Shown: positions 1-6,709, counted from the first letter of the stretch. The stretch: 12,755 bases of DNA from Prevotellaceae bacterium UBA3849 (GCA_002392645.1 DGHL01000111.1:1-12755), one strand, 5' to 3'. The notes: generated by a model from the letters alone, not told the origin. Program-made: numbers and translations.

Positions 1-1
1 C

Positions 2-50
2 AGCGAAGATGCATGGATAAACTTTCTATTCTTGTATCTTCGCTTTTTTA
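2..50 (+). terminator. Terminator-like hairpin at window edge
   Basis: A 9-bp perfect stem (AGCGAAGAT at 2-10, ATCTTCGCT at 36-44) is followed directly by a run of T. This fits a Rho-independent terminator for a plus-strand gene lying left of the window. The 25-base loop is longer than usual, and the gene it would serve is not visible. Confidence 0.45.
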
Positions 51-67
51 TGTAGTTGTGTGAATAC

Positions 68-271
68 GGTAAAGGTGGGTTCTAATAATTCCCACTGTCA
101 GATTTTTGAATTTGTTTCAAGGGCAAAATGTTAGCTGATAAGGAAGCATAGCGGGCTATGTGACCGCGGAAGCTAACAGTTTGTACTGAAAGAAAACAAA
201 AATATGACATAATGTTATTCATGTAATTAACTAATTTAACTCGTGGGAATTTTTAGAACCCACCTTTTACC
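68..271. mobile_element. MITE-like 204-bp imperfect palindrome
   Basis: The ends are near-identical inverted repeats of about 28 bases: 68-95 (starting GGTAAAGGTGGGTTC) and 243-271 (ending GAACCCACCTTTTACC), differing by one extra A and one substitution. Each end can also fold on itself (GTGGG, 11 bases, CCCAC). The symmetry continues inward: 96-136 matches the reverse complement of 171-209, meeting in GTTAGCT (130-136) and AGCTAAC (171-177) around a small CATAGC/GCTATG hairpin (147-160). The right arm carries about 33 extra bases (210-242). There is no coding capacity. This is the architecture of a miniature inverted-repeat transposable element or a large regulatory palindrome. No clear target-site duplication could be identified, so mobility is inferred. 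Confidence 0.55.
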
Positions 272-339
272 ACACACTGTTCATGCATCGTGAGCCACAT
301 TAAAAATGTAAGAGATTTGATTAGTTTTTACGGAAAATA

Positions 340-371
340 TTTGCAAGAACAAAAATAAATACTTAACTTTG
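340..371 (+). promoter_or_regulatory. Bacteroidetes-type promoter for the secreted EF-hand/LRR-like protein
   Basis: TTTG at 340-343, a 20-base spacer, and TAACTTTG at 364-371 match the Bacteroidetes primary sigma factor consensus. Initiation is expected near 378, leaving a leader of about 70 bases before the ATG at 449. Confidence 0.7.
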
Positions 372-392
372 TGGCACAATTATAATTACAGA

Positions 393-415
393 GCGGATAT
401 TATGACAATGTCCGC
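393..415 (+). other. Small hairpin in the 5' leader
   Basis: GCGGA (393-397) and TCCGC (411-415) form a 5-bp stem with a 13-base loop inside the leader between the promoter at 340-371 and the start at 449. It could affect translation or stability, but a stem this short may be chance. Confidence 0.25.
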
Positions 416-448
416 ATAAAGGTGTTTGTAAAAGAAATTACGCATGCC

Positions 449-1099
449 ATGAAAAAAAATATAGTAACAATATTGATTGCCATGCTGACAATGGCAGTAC
501 AGGCACAGGATGCCAAGGAGACTTTCATAAAGATTGACTATAACGACATGTACACCCGTTGCTTCCTGCTAAGCGACTATAACGGCGACGGCGTGGTGAC
601 ATACGGTGAGGCGGTAAAGACCACTTCACTGGTGATGGATATGGGCGGAGTGAACAATCTGATAGACGACTATTCGTTCCTGCGCTTCTTCCCTAACCTC
701 ACGTCGCTGTCTGTGGGCAACACCGTAGTGGAAACTCTCGACCTGAGCTATAACAGCAAGCTGGAGCGACTGGACCTTACCAACACCATGATGCTGAAGA
801 ACCTGACGCTCGACGCTAAATGCAACCCGCAGATAATATTCCCACGAAACACTATCAACGACATCACCATACACCGCATTGACATAGTGGCTCCGCCTAC
901 AGGATATGCGCAGTGTGAGAAATATGAGGCTGATGACGATGTCTATCCTTGCTACATAGTCACCAACGACGGCAAGAAGTTCGGTGTATACTACAAAGGC
1001 CACATCGCCATACCATGCGAATATTCAAAGGAGGAGGTCATGCAGAGCTGGTTCAGCGGAGAGAGCAGCGACAGAATAAAGAAAACCACTGCGAAATAG
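449..1099 (+). CDS. Exported protein with EF-hand-like, leucine-rich and WG-like segments
   Basis: Function unknown. The reading frame opens at a GTG at 422, but the ATG at 449 is chosen because it begins a typical signal peptide (MKKNIVTILIAMLTMAVQA, probable cleavage after residue 19), giving 216 residues. Residues 43-54 (DYNGDGVVTYGE) carry the EF-hand loop pattern, acidic or Asn at loop positions 1, 3 and 5 and Glu at 12, so calcium binding is plausible. Residues about 80-122 have a leucine-rich spacing (LTSLSVGN, LDLSYN, LERLDLTN). Near residues 177-192, KKFGVYYKGHIAIPCEY resembles a single WG-type repeat. The protein is probably periplasmic or surface located. It has its own promoter and terminator and converges with the NUC1 nuclease gene. 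A calcium-dependent structural or binding role is only an inference. Confidence 0.75.
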   Translation: MKKNIVTILIAMLTMAVQAQDAKETFIKIDYNDMYTRCFLLSDYNGDGVVTYGEAVKTTSLVMDMGGVNNLIDDYSFLRFFPNLTSLSVGNTVVETLDLSYNSKLERLDLTNTMMLKNLTLDAKCNPQIIFPRNTINDITIHRIDIVAPPTGYAQCEKYEADDDVYPCYIVTNDGKKFGVYYKGHIAIPCEYSKEEVMQSWFSGESSDRIKKTTAK

Positions 1100-1129
1100 A
1101 CATCAATACTTTACAACATAAAAACCAAC

Positions 1130-1170
1130 AACGGCAATCCCTACGCATCAACATAGGAATTGCCGTTTTT
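1130..1170 (+). terminator. Rho-independent terminator after the EF-hand/LRR-like gene
   Basis: AACGGCAAT (1130-1138) pairs with ATTGCCGTT (1159-1167), extended inward by a short CTA/TAG match, and is followed by a T run to 1170. It lies 30 bases past the stop codon of the plus-strand gene. Confidence 0.75.
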
Positions 1171-1230
1171 ATTGTCCTCAACTCTCCGCTCGGCACGCAG
1201 TGACGCTTTGCCTTAGCAAAGAACTTTCAT

Positions 1231-1271
1231 CTTTCAATCCTTCAATTTTTCAATCCTTCAACCCTTCAACC
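1231..1271. repeat. Degenerate pyrimidine-rich short tandem repeat
   Basis: Copies of a TTCAATCC-like 7-8 base unit run through this stretch. The repeat overlaps the end of the nuclease gene and supplies its last codons (encoding about VEGLKD) and its stop codon. Confidence 0.45.
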
Positions 1272-2095
1272 TGCGCCTCAACCGCCTCTTCTATGTCGTC
1301 GGGTAAGGCTGCGAAGAAGTCCATGCCCATTATACGCTCCACTTGGTCAACAGAGTTATAGTACAGGTCGCGCTTGTGCGTTCCGTCATTATTTCTTACT
1401 ATTATGCCAAACGCCTTCGGCTTTCCCGTAAGGCATAGCACCACCTTGAAGAATGCCTCTGGCACCACCACGCCGTTATGGCCTATGCGCTGATGCTCAC
1501 CGCGCAACAGCAGCGGACCGCACACCACATATATCTCGCCATAGCGGCGTGCCCACTTGCGGCAGTCCATCTCTACACTGTTCCATACACCTGAGTTCAT
1601 ACTCCTGTCCTGCGGGCATATATTGGTAAGCGCATTGGCTTCATATATGGCTTTCCTGTCCCACTTATTATCACCTGCCGGACACATGTGACCGCGTGAC
1701 AGTCCCATGTTGCCGCAACCTCTGTAGTCCTCTGGCACTGCCCTCGGCTCTGGCACGTCCTCATCTTTATGATACTGCTTCACACGCTGCCACTGTCCGT
1801 CCACATGCTCTGCCGTCAGGCGCCACGCTACCCAGTTTGGCAGCAGCGTAGCCTTATTGTACGACGTGATGTAGCCTCTTCTTACAAGCAACTGCTGCGG
1901 CACGCTGTCAGGCATACGCACCATAAGCAGGTTTATCACTGAGTCCGGGATGGCAGTATCCGGATCCTTCACTACGTTTACGCCATTGACCTGCACGTCA
2001 TGGCGCGACGCAACATTCGACCTGCCACTTACACACATGGCTACGACAAACAACATCGTCGTAATTCCTATGAAAACCAAAATAACCTTCTTCAT
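1250..2095 (-). CDS. DNA/RNA non-specific endonuclease (NUC1 family), exported or membrane-anchored
   Basis: A metal-dependent nuclease of the beta-beta-alpha-metal NUC1 family (Serratia nuclease type), which cuts DNA and RNA without strong sequence preference. The frame opens at a TTG at 2101, but the ATG at 2095 is preferred; it gives 281 residues. Residues 3-21 are a hydrophobic N-terminal segment, a signal peptide or anchor; the Cys at 21 is preceded by VAM and is not a good lipobox. The family signature is LSRGHMCPAGD (132-142), with catalytic His136 in RGH; the usual DRGH has Ser in place of Asp here. The metal-binding block NICPQDRSMNSGVWNSVE (158-175) includes Asn167 and Glu175. The protein likely acts in the periplasm or outside the cell, perhaps in nucleic-acid scavenging. 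The last codons come from a short repeat. No matching promoter was found upstream. Confidence 0.9.
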   Translation of the reverse strand: MKKVILVFIGITTMLFVVAMCVSGRSNVASRHDVQVNGVNVVKDPDTAIPDSVINLLMVRMPDSVPQQLLVRRGYITSYNKATLLPNWVAWRLTAEHVDGQWQRVKQYHKDEDVPEPRAVPEDYRGCGNMGLSRGHMCPAGDNKWDRKAIYEANALTNICPQDRSMNSGVWNSVEMDCRKWARRYGEIYVVCGPLLLRGEHQRIGHNGVVVPEAFFKVVLCLTGKPKAFGIIVRNNDGTHKRDLYYNSVDQVERIMGMDFFAALPDDIEEAVEAQVEGLKD

Positions 2096-2295
2096 CTGCA
2101 ATATAACGCATCAATGATGGAAATTATTACATTAAGAAATGAGTATTATGTGAGTTAATATAGAAAACAGGAAATATCGTAATCACAGCTCTCTTTCATT
2201 TCTGTAATTCCTATATTTTTGTACGGAAAGGTGGAGTTTTGTGCGCATTTATGTAATTTTTACGTGGAAATGGTGGCAGAGTGGAAAATAATTCG

Positions 2296-2303
2296 TAACT
2301 TTG
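2296..2303 (+). promoter_or_regulatory. Promoter -7 element for the uxuB-type gene
   Basis: TAACTTTG matches the Bacteroidetes -7 consensus. There is no TTTG at the expected 20-base distance, so this would be a weak or activator-dependent promoter, which would suit an inducible sugar-catabolism operon. The expected leader is about 58 bases. Confidence 0.5.
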
Positions 2304-2368
2304 CAAACGAAATAACACATCAACACTCATCTTTATATAGCTAATAGGACAATAAAAATATAACGTTA

Positions 2369-3181
2369 ATGAACAATTTATTCAACATTAAGGACTACGT
2401 GGTAGTCATAACCGGCGGCACGGGCGTGCTGGGCCGCAGCATAGCCAAGTATCTGGCTCTTGAGGGCGCGAAGGTTATCATCGGCGGACGCAAGGAGGAC
2501 GTCGGCGCTCAGATTGTAAACGACATCACCGCTGCAGGCGGCGCATGCGAGTTCGTGAAGATGGACGTGATGAACCAGCAGCAGATTCAGGAGGTTTGCG
2601 ACTACATCGTAGGCAAGTACGGCAAGGTTGACACCCTGCTTAACGCTGCAGGCGGCAACCAGGCTGGCGCTACCATCGGTCCTGACCAGAATTTCTTTGA
2701 CCTCTCTACGGAGGCTTTCCAGCAGGTACTGAACCTTAACCTCACCGGTACGGTGATACCTACGCAGGTATTCCTGAAGCCTATGGTGAAGGCTGGCAAG
2801 GGCAGCATCATCAACTTCTCGTCAATGGCTGCCTTCCGTCCTATGACCCGCGTTTGCGGTTATGCTGCTGCAAAGGCAGGTATCTCTAACTTCACCGCCT
2901 ACATGGCTCATGAGTGCGCCAAGAAGTTCGGCGAGGGCATACGTGTGAACGCCATCGCTCCAGGTTTCTTCATCACCGAGCAGAACCGCGCCCTGCTGAC
3001 CAATCCTGACGGCTCATACACCGAGCGTGGCAAGGACGTGGTACGCCAGACACCATTCGGTCGTATGGGAGAGCCGGAGGAGCTCTGCGGCACCATCCAC
3101 TACCTGATGTCTGACGCCTCTAAATTCGTAACCGGCACCGTAGCAGTAGTTGACGGCGGATTCAACATCTTTGCGATGTAG
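2369..3181 (+). CDS. uxuB: SDR-family D-mannonate oxidoreductase (fructuronate reductase)
   Basis: A 270-residue classical short-chain dehydrogenase/reductase. Visible motifs are the nucleotide-binding TGGTGVLG (15-22), NAAGG (92-96), catalytic Ser152, Tyr165 and Lys169 (YAAAK), and PGFFITEQNR after the active site (199-208). The predicted reaction is reversible NAD(P)H-dependent reduction of D-fructuronate to D-mannonate in the cytoplasm. The assignment rests on proximity to uxuA and on the known use of an SDR enzyme for this step in Bacillus (UxuB/YjmF), unlike the long-chain mannitol-dehydrogenase type of E. coli. Reads as the first gene of the uxu operon. Its stop codon is followed within a few bases by the 73-bp repeat array. 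Enzyme class is secure; substrate is inferred from context. Confidence 0.85.
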   Translation: MNNLFNIKDYVVVITGGTGVLGRSIAKYLALEGAKVIIGGRKEDVGAQIVNDITAAGGACEFVKMDVMNQQQIQEVCDYIVGKYGKVDTLLNAAGGNQAGATIGPDQNFFDLSTEAFQQVLNLNLTGTVIPTQVFLKPMVKAGKGSIINFSSMAAFRPMTRVCGYAAAKAGISNFTAYMAHECAKKFGEGIRVNAIAPGFFITEQNRALLTNPDGSYTERGKDVVRQTPFGRMGEPEELCGTIHYLMSDASKFVTGTVAVVDGGFNIFAM

Positions 3182-3184
3182 TGC

Positions 3185-3450
3185 ACCGCTCATGCGGTGC
3201 AAGTTATGAATTATAAGTTAAGAGTTGAACTGATCAAGACTGCAGCATAACAGTGATACCGCTCGGCGGCGCAAGTTATGAATTATAAGTTAAGAGTTGA
3301 ACTGATCAAGACTACAGCATAACAGTGATACCGCTCATGCGGTGCAAGTTATGAATTATAAGTTAAGAGTTGAACTGATCAAGACTGCAGCATAACAGTG
3401 ACACCGCTCGGCGGCGCAAGTTATGAGTTAATAGTTGTATTAATCAAAAG
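3185..3450 (+). repeat. 73-bp tandem repeat array between uxuB and the four-helix-bundle gene
   Basis: Units start at 3185, 3258, 3330 and 3403 (spacing 73, 72, 73); the fourth is diverged and ends at the next gene's start. Each unit begins with a small GC hairpin, then AAGTTATGAATTATAAG-type sequence. Two hairpin versions alternate: GCACCGC-TCAT-GCGGTGC in units 1 and 3 (unit 3 with one end base changed), CCGC-TCG-GCGG in units 2 and 4. The array fills the whole gap from the uxuB stop. There is no open frame through it. Confidence 0.9.
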
Positions 3451-3454
3451 ATGA

Positions 3455-3835
3455 ATGACAGAAAACAGCATCATATACGAAAAATCCAAGGATTTCGCGG
3501 TAAGAGTTGTCAAACTATGGAAATATCTTTGCAATAAAGGAGAACAGGACATCAGCAGACAACTGAAACGCTCTGGCACGGGCATAGGCGCAAATATCAT
3601 TGAAGGACTATATGGTGCAAGCAAGAAGGATTTCATCAATAAACTCTGCATAGCACAAAAGGAATGTAATGAATCTCTGTATTGGATAGATATACTACAC
3701 AAGACAGACTTCATAACCGATGCAGAGTACGATTCTATTCACAATGACTGCGAGGAAATAGCCAGAATATTGGCTAAAATAATCAAGACCTCAAGGAAAA
3801 ATATAGAAGAGGAAGATTCAACTCATAATTCATAA
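3455..3835 (+). CDS. Four-helix bundle protein (23S rRNA IVS / Avd-like family)
   Basis: A 126-residue, mainly helical, charged protein. The core SGTGIGANIIEG (40-51) followed by SKKDFINKLCIAQKECNES (56-74) and YWIDIL (76-81) is the signature of the four-helix bundle family that includes proteins encoded in intervening sequences of bacterial 23S rRNA and the Avd accessory protein of diversity-generating retroelements. Molecular function is poorly known; Avd binds nucleic acid and reverse transcriptase. No reverse transcriptase or variable repeat is present here, so a DGR role is not supported. The gene splits uxuB from uxuA, is visibly more AT-rich than both, and lies between two repeat fields that are inverted with respect to each other. 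The right field supplies its last codons and stop. The start is the ATG at 3455; the ATG at 3451 is out of frame. Confidence 0.85.
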   Translation: MTENSIIYEKSKDFAVRVVKLWKYLCNKGEQDISRQLKRSGTGIGANIIEGLYGASKKDFINKLCIAQKECNESLYWIDILHKTDFITDAEYDSIHNDCEEIARILAKIIKTSRKNIEEEDSTHNS

Positions 3836-3910
3836 CTCATAATTCATAACTCATAACTCATAACTTTGCATAACTAACTCATAATTCATAACTCATAACT
3901 TTGCATAACT
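3819..3910. repeat. AT-rich repeat field with a 35-bp duplication, right flank of the four-helix gene
   Basis: The stretch is built from ACTCATAATTCATAACT-like units. A 35-base unit occurs twice in tandem (3841-3875 and 3876-3910, three differences); its last 20 bases are identical (3856-3875, 3891-3910). It ends exactly at the uxuA start codon. The sequence TAACTCATAATTCATAACT (3875-3893) is the reverse complement, with one mismatch, of AGTTATGAATTATAAGTTA in the left array (3202-3220, 3274-3292, 3347-3365). Confidence 0.85.
3861..3903 (+). promoter_or_regulatory. Two repeat-borne -7 elements before uxuA
   Basis: TAACTTTG occurs at 3861-3868 and 3896-3903, once in each 35-bp unit. Initiation from the first would fall near 3875, and from the second almost at the ATG (3911). 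Neither has a TTTG 20 bases upstream, so promoter activity is tentative. Confidence 0.3.
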
Positions 3911-5170
3911 ATGCAACGCACTTGGAGATGGTTTGGCAAGAATGATAAGATCACGCTTGCCATGTTAAAACAAATAGGAGTAGAGGGAATAGTAACGGCA
4001 CTGCATGACGTGCCACTGGGAGAGGTGTGGACGCGTGAGAAGATACGCGACCTCAAGGAGTATATCGAGAGCTACGGCATGGAATGGGCTGTGGTGGAGT
4101 CACTGCCCGTCACCGAGACTATCAAGTATGGCGGTGCCGACCGTGAGCAGCAGATAGAGGTGTATAAGGAGTCGCTCGCCAACCTCGGCAAGGAGGGCAT
4201 ACACTGCGTGTGCTATAACTTCATGCCGGTGCTCGACTGGGCTCGCACCGACCTCTTCCACGAGAACCCTAACGGCTCAAGCAACCTGTACTTCAACTGG
4301 GCGGAGTTTGCTTACTTCGACATCTACATACTGAAGCGCAACGGCGCCAAGGAGGAGTGGGAGGCTATCGTGAAGGGTAACGGCACCAATGCCTCTAAGG
4401 CTCTGAAGGGACGTGACCTCATGGCTGAGGTGGAGGCTATACATGAGAAGGCCGACGCGCAGTATGACCACGACCTGGTGGAGAATATCGTCATCAAGAC
4501 GCAGGGCTTCGTGAGCGGTAACTTCAAGGAGGGCGACGATAAGCCTGTGGAACTGTTCCGCGAACTGCTGGCGCTCTATGACGGCGTTACCAAGGAGAAG
4601 CTGCAGGAGAACATGAAGACGTGGCTGGAGGCTATCATGCCTATATGCGATGAATATGACATCGATATGTGCGTGCACCCTGACGACCCGCCGTTCCCTA
4701 TCCTCGGTCTGCCTCGCATCGTCAACAGCGACAGCGACATCAAGGCTTTCCTCGATGCCGTGCCTAACCGTCATAACGGTCTTACCTTCTGCGCCGGCAG
4801 TCTGTCGGCTGGCGGACATAATGACATCACGCAGTTGGCTGAGAAGTATCATGACCGCACCCACTTCGTTCACCTGCGCTCATGCCACATCTTCCCTAAC
4901 GGCGACTTCACCGAGGCAAGCCACCTGGGCGGCCGCGCCGACCTCGTGGAGCTGGCTCACATCTTCGAGAAGGAGGAGCAGAAGCGCACACGCCGCCTGC
5001 CTATGCGTGTGGACCACGGCATGACTATGCTGGGCGACGAGACCAAAGGCTACAACGCCGGTTACTCTTTCCTCGGCCGTATGTTCGCCCTTGGACAGGT
5101 GCAGGGCATCCTCGCCGCCGTTGACAAGGAACTGGGCATTGAGTACAAGCAGCCTGGCTTCTTTGACTAA
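3911..5170 (+). CDS. uxuA: Mannonate dehydratase
   Basis: Converts D-mannonate to 2-keto-3-deoxy-D-gluconate plus water (EC 4.2.1.8) in hexuronate breakdown. The N-terminus (TWRWFGKND, then GIVTALHDVPLGEVW at 26-40) is typical of UxuA. Further family features are YNFMPVLDW (102-110), HPDDPPFPILGLPR (256-269), FCAGSL (293-298), VHLRS (320-324) and MRVDHG (365-370), which carry the His, Cys and Asp residues expected around the metal site of this TIM-barrel enzyme. At 419 residues it is about 25 longer than the E. coli protein; the start aligns, so the extra length is internal, probably around residues 145-210. It is the second pathway enzyme of the cluster, separated from uxuB by the four-helix-bundle cassette, and may depend on readthrough or on a repeat-borne promoter. 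Confidence 0.95.
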   Translation: MQRTWRWFGKNDKITLAMLKQIGVEGIVTALHDVPLGEVWTREKIRDLKEYIESYGMEWAVVESLPVTETIKYGGADREQQIEVYKESLANLGKEGIHCVCYNFMPVLDWARTDLFHENPNGSSNLYFNWAEFAYFDIYILKRNGAKEEWEAIVKGNGTNASKALKGRDLMAEVEAIHEKADAQYDHDLVENIVIKTQGFVSGNFKEGDDKPVELFRELLALYDGVTKEKLQENMKTWLEAIMPICDEYDIDMCVHPDDPPFPILGLPRIVNSDSDIKAFLDAVPNRHNGLTFCAGSLSAGGHNDITQLAEKYHDRTHFVHLRSCHIFPNGDFTEASHLGGRADLVELAHIFEKEEQKRTRRLPMRVDHGMTMLGDETKGYNAGYSFLGRMFALGQVQGILAAVDKELGIEYKQPGFFD

Positions 5171-5197
5171 GAAAAAAGATTCTTGCATTATAATAAA

Positions 5198-5233
5198 TCC
5201 GGATGTTTCAGGTGAGAACCTGGGACATCCGGA
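5198..5233 (+). other. Intercistronic 16-bp stem-loop with GAGA tetraloop
   Basis: TCCGGATGT (5198-5206) pairs with ACATCCGGA (5225-5233) and CAGGT (5209-5213) with ACCTG (5218-5222); the two TT/GG positions between can form wobble pairs, giving an almost continuous 16-bp stem closed by a GAGA (GNRA) loop. No T run follows, so it is not a standard intrinsic terminator. It sits 27 bases after the uxuA stop and 38 before the GH28 start, the expected place for an RNA processing or mRNA-stabilising element. Confidence 0.75.
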
Positions 5234-5271
5234 ATAGCTCAAGACTAATTTTATAACAATACAATACATTT

Positions 5272-6672
5272 ATGAAAAAACTCCTAACACTGATTGTAGC
5301 TTTAATGACATCATTCATTGCTATGAATGCACAGCAAGATGCGTGGAACACTGTATATAAGCAGATAGAGAGCCGCATCAAAGCGCCTGAGTTTAAGAAC
5401 AAAACCTACAAGGCTGCCGTAAAGCAGAAAAACTCAGCAAAGCAAAACCAGCAGATAATCAACAAGACCATCGCCAAATGCTCTAAGGCTGGCGGCGGAA
5501 AGGTGGTGATACCTGCCGGAAAGTATCAGACGGGTGCCATCACGCTGATGTCAAACGTGAATCTCTGCATCGAGAAAGACGCAGAACTCGTATTCGCCTT
5601 CGACCGCTCACTCTACCCTCTCGTCTATACACGCTGGGAAGGTCTGGACCTCTGGAACTACCAGCCTTGCATCTATGCCATCGACTGTAAGAACATTGCT
5701 CTGTCAGGCGAGGGCACCATCAACGGCAACGGTAACAACGACGGCAACTGGTGGTATATGAAAGGTATGAAGGAACACGGATGGCACGACGGTGTTGACG
5801 AGTGGCAAGGCACTGCCAGCAAGGGCACACGCGCTGAACTGCTCAAGATGTCTGACAACGGCGTGCCTGCCAAGGAGCGCAAGTTCGGCATGGGCAAGGG
5901 CCTGCGTCCACAGCTGGTAAACTTCGTGCGCTGCGAGAACGTGCTGATAGAGAATGTCAAGCTGCTCAACTCTCCTTTCTGGGTGATGCACCCACTGTTC
6001 TGCAAGAACCTTACAGTGCGCGGCGTGTACGTATTCAACGAGGGTCCTAACGGTGACGGCTGCGACCCGGAGTCATGCGAGGACGTACTGATAGAGAACT
6101 GCACCTTCCACACCGGCGACGACTGCATAGCACTGAAGAGCGGACGCAATGCCGACGGCAGAAAGGCCGATATTCCTTGCAAGAACATCATCGTGCGCAA
6201 GTGTAAGATGGAAGACGGACACGGCGGCGTAGTGGTAGGCTCTGAAATCAGCGGCGGCGCCGACTACGTGTTTGCCGAGGACTGCGACATGGACTCGCCT
6301 AACCTCGACCGCGTGCTCCGCATAAAGACCAACACCTGCCGTGGCGGCATAATACAGAACATCTTCATGCGCAACATCCGCGTGGGCCAGTGCCGCGAGG
6401 CAGTAATGCGCACCAATCTGGTGTATGAGCCTAACGAGATAGCAGAGCGCGGACACATACCTACCGTGCGCAACGTGTATATGGAGAACGTGACCTGTAA
6501 GAAGTCTAAGTACGGCATACTCATCAACGGTCTTGACGACTCAGACAACGTGTATAACATCAACGTCAAGAACTGCCGCTTCGAGGGGCTCACTGCAGAG
6601 CCACTCTACAAGACCGGCAAGTGTCACGACATCAAACTTGAAAACGTAACCGTATCGGCTGAGATAAAATAA
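5272..6672 (+). CDS. Exported glycoside hydrolase family 28 (polygalacturonase-like)
   Basis: A 466-residue right-handed beta-helix pectinase. The N-terminus is a signal peptide (MKKLLTLIVALMTSFIAMNA, cleavage near residue 20-21), so it acts in the periplasm or beyond. The four GH28 motifs are present in order: PNGDG (259-263; the family's NxD gives Asn260 and Asp262), TGDD (281-284; catalytic Asp283/Asp284), GHGG (316-319; His317) and RIK (350-352). It hydrolyses alpha-1,4 galacturonosyl or related linkages by inversion; the long insert at 155-215 suggests an exo-acting enzyme with a partly blocked cleft, which is inference. It follows uxuA after 101 bases with the stem-loop in between and is probably in the same operon. 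No good promoter was found in the gap. It could also be a rhamnogalacturonan-active member; exact substrate cannot be read. Confidence 0.92.
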   Translation: MKKLLTLIVALMTSFIAMNAQQDAWNTVYKQIESRIKAPEFKNKTYKAAVKQKNSAKQNQQIINKTIAKCSKAGGGKVVIPAGKYQTGAITLMSNVNLCIEKDAELVFAFDRSLYPLVYTRWEGLDLWNYQPCIYAIDCKNIALSGEGTINGNGNNDGNWWYMKGMKEHGWHDGVDEWQGTASKGTRAELLKMSDNGVPAKERKFGMGKGLRPQLVNFVRCENVLIENVKLLNSPFWVMHPLFCKNLTVRGVYVFNEGPNGDGCDPESCEDVLIENCTFHTGDDCIALKSGRNADGRKADIPCKNIIVRKCKMEDGHGGVVVGSEISGGADYVFAEDCDMDSPNLDRVLRIKTNTCRGGIIQNIFMRNIRVGQCREAVMRTNLVYEPNEIAERGHIPTVRNVYMENVTCKKSKYGILINGLDDSDNVYNINVKNCRFEGLTAEPLYKTGKCHDIKLENVTVSAEIK

Positions 6673-6709
6673 TAAAGCACTGCATAACAGTACTTTGCAA
6701 AACATAAAG

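Noticed and set aside
130..177. Integron attC site, from GTTAGCT and AGCTAAC
   Set aside because: The core order is reversed relative to attC (GTT first, AAC last) and the bases do not fit the GTTRRRY consensus; no integrase nearby.
3185..3450. CRISPR array (also considered for 7891-8072)
   Set aside because: Units are contiguous 70-73 bp tandem repeats with no unique spacers and no cas genes.
3455..3835. Diversity-generating retroelement, suggested by the Avd-like protein
   Set aside because: No reverse transcriptase and no template/variable repeat pair in the window.
4277..4873. Minus-strand open frame of 198 codons inside uxuA
   Set aside because: Shadow of a strongly coding plus-strand gene; no family features.
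5673..6200. Minus-strand open frame of 175 codons inside the GH28 gene
   Set aside because: Shadow frame; all GH28 motifs are on the plus strand.
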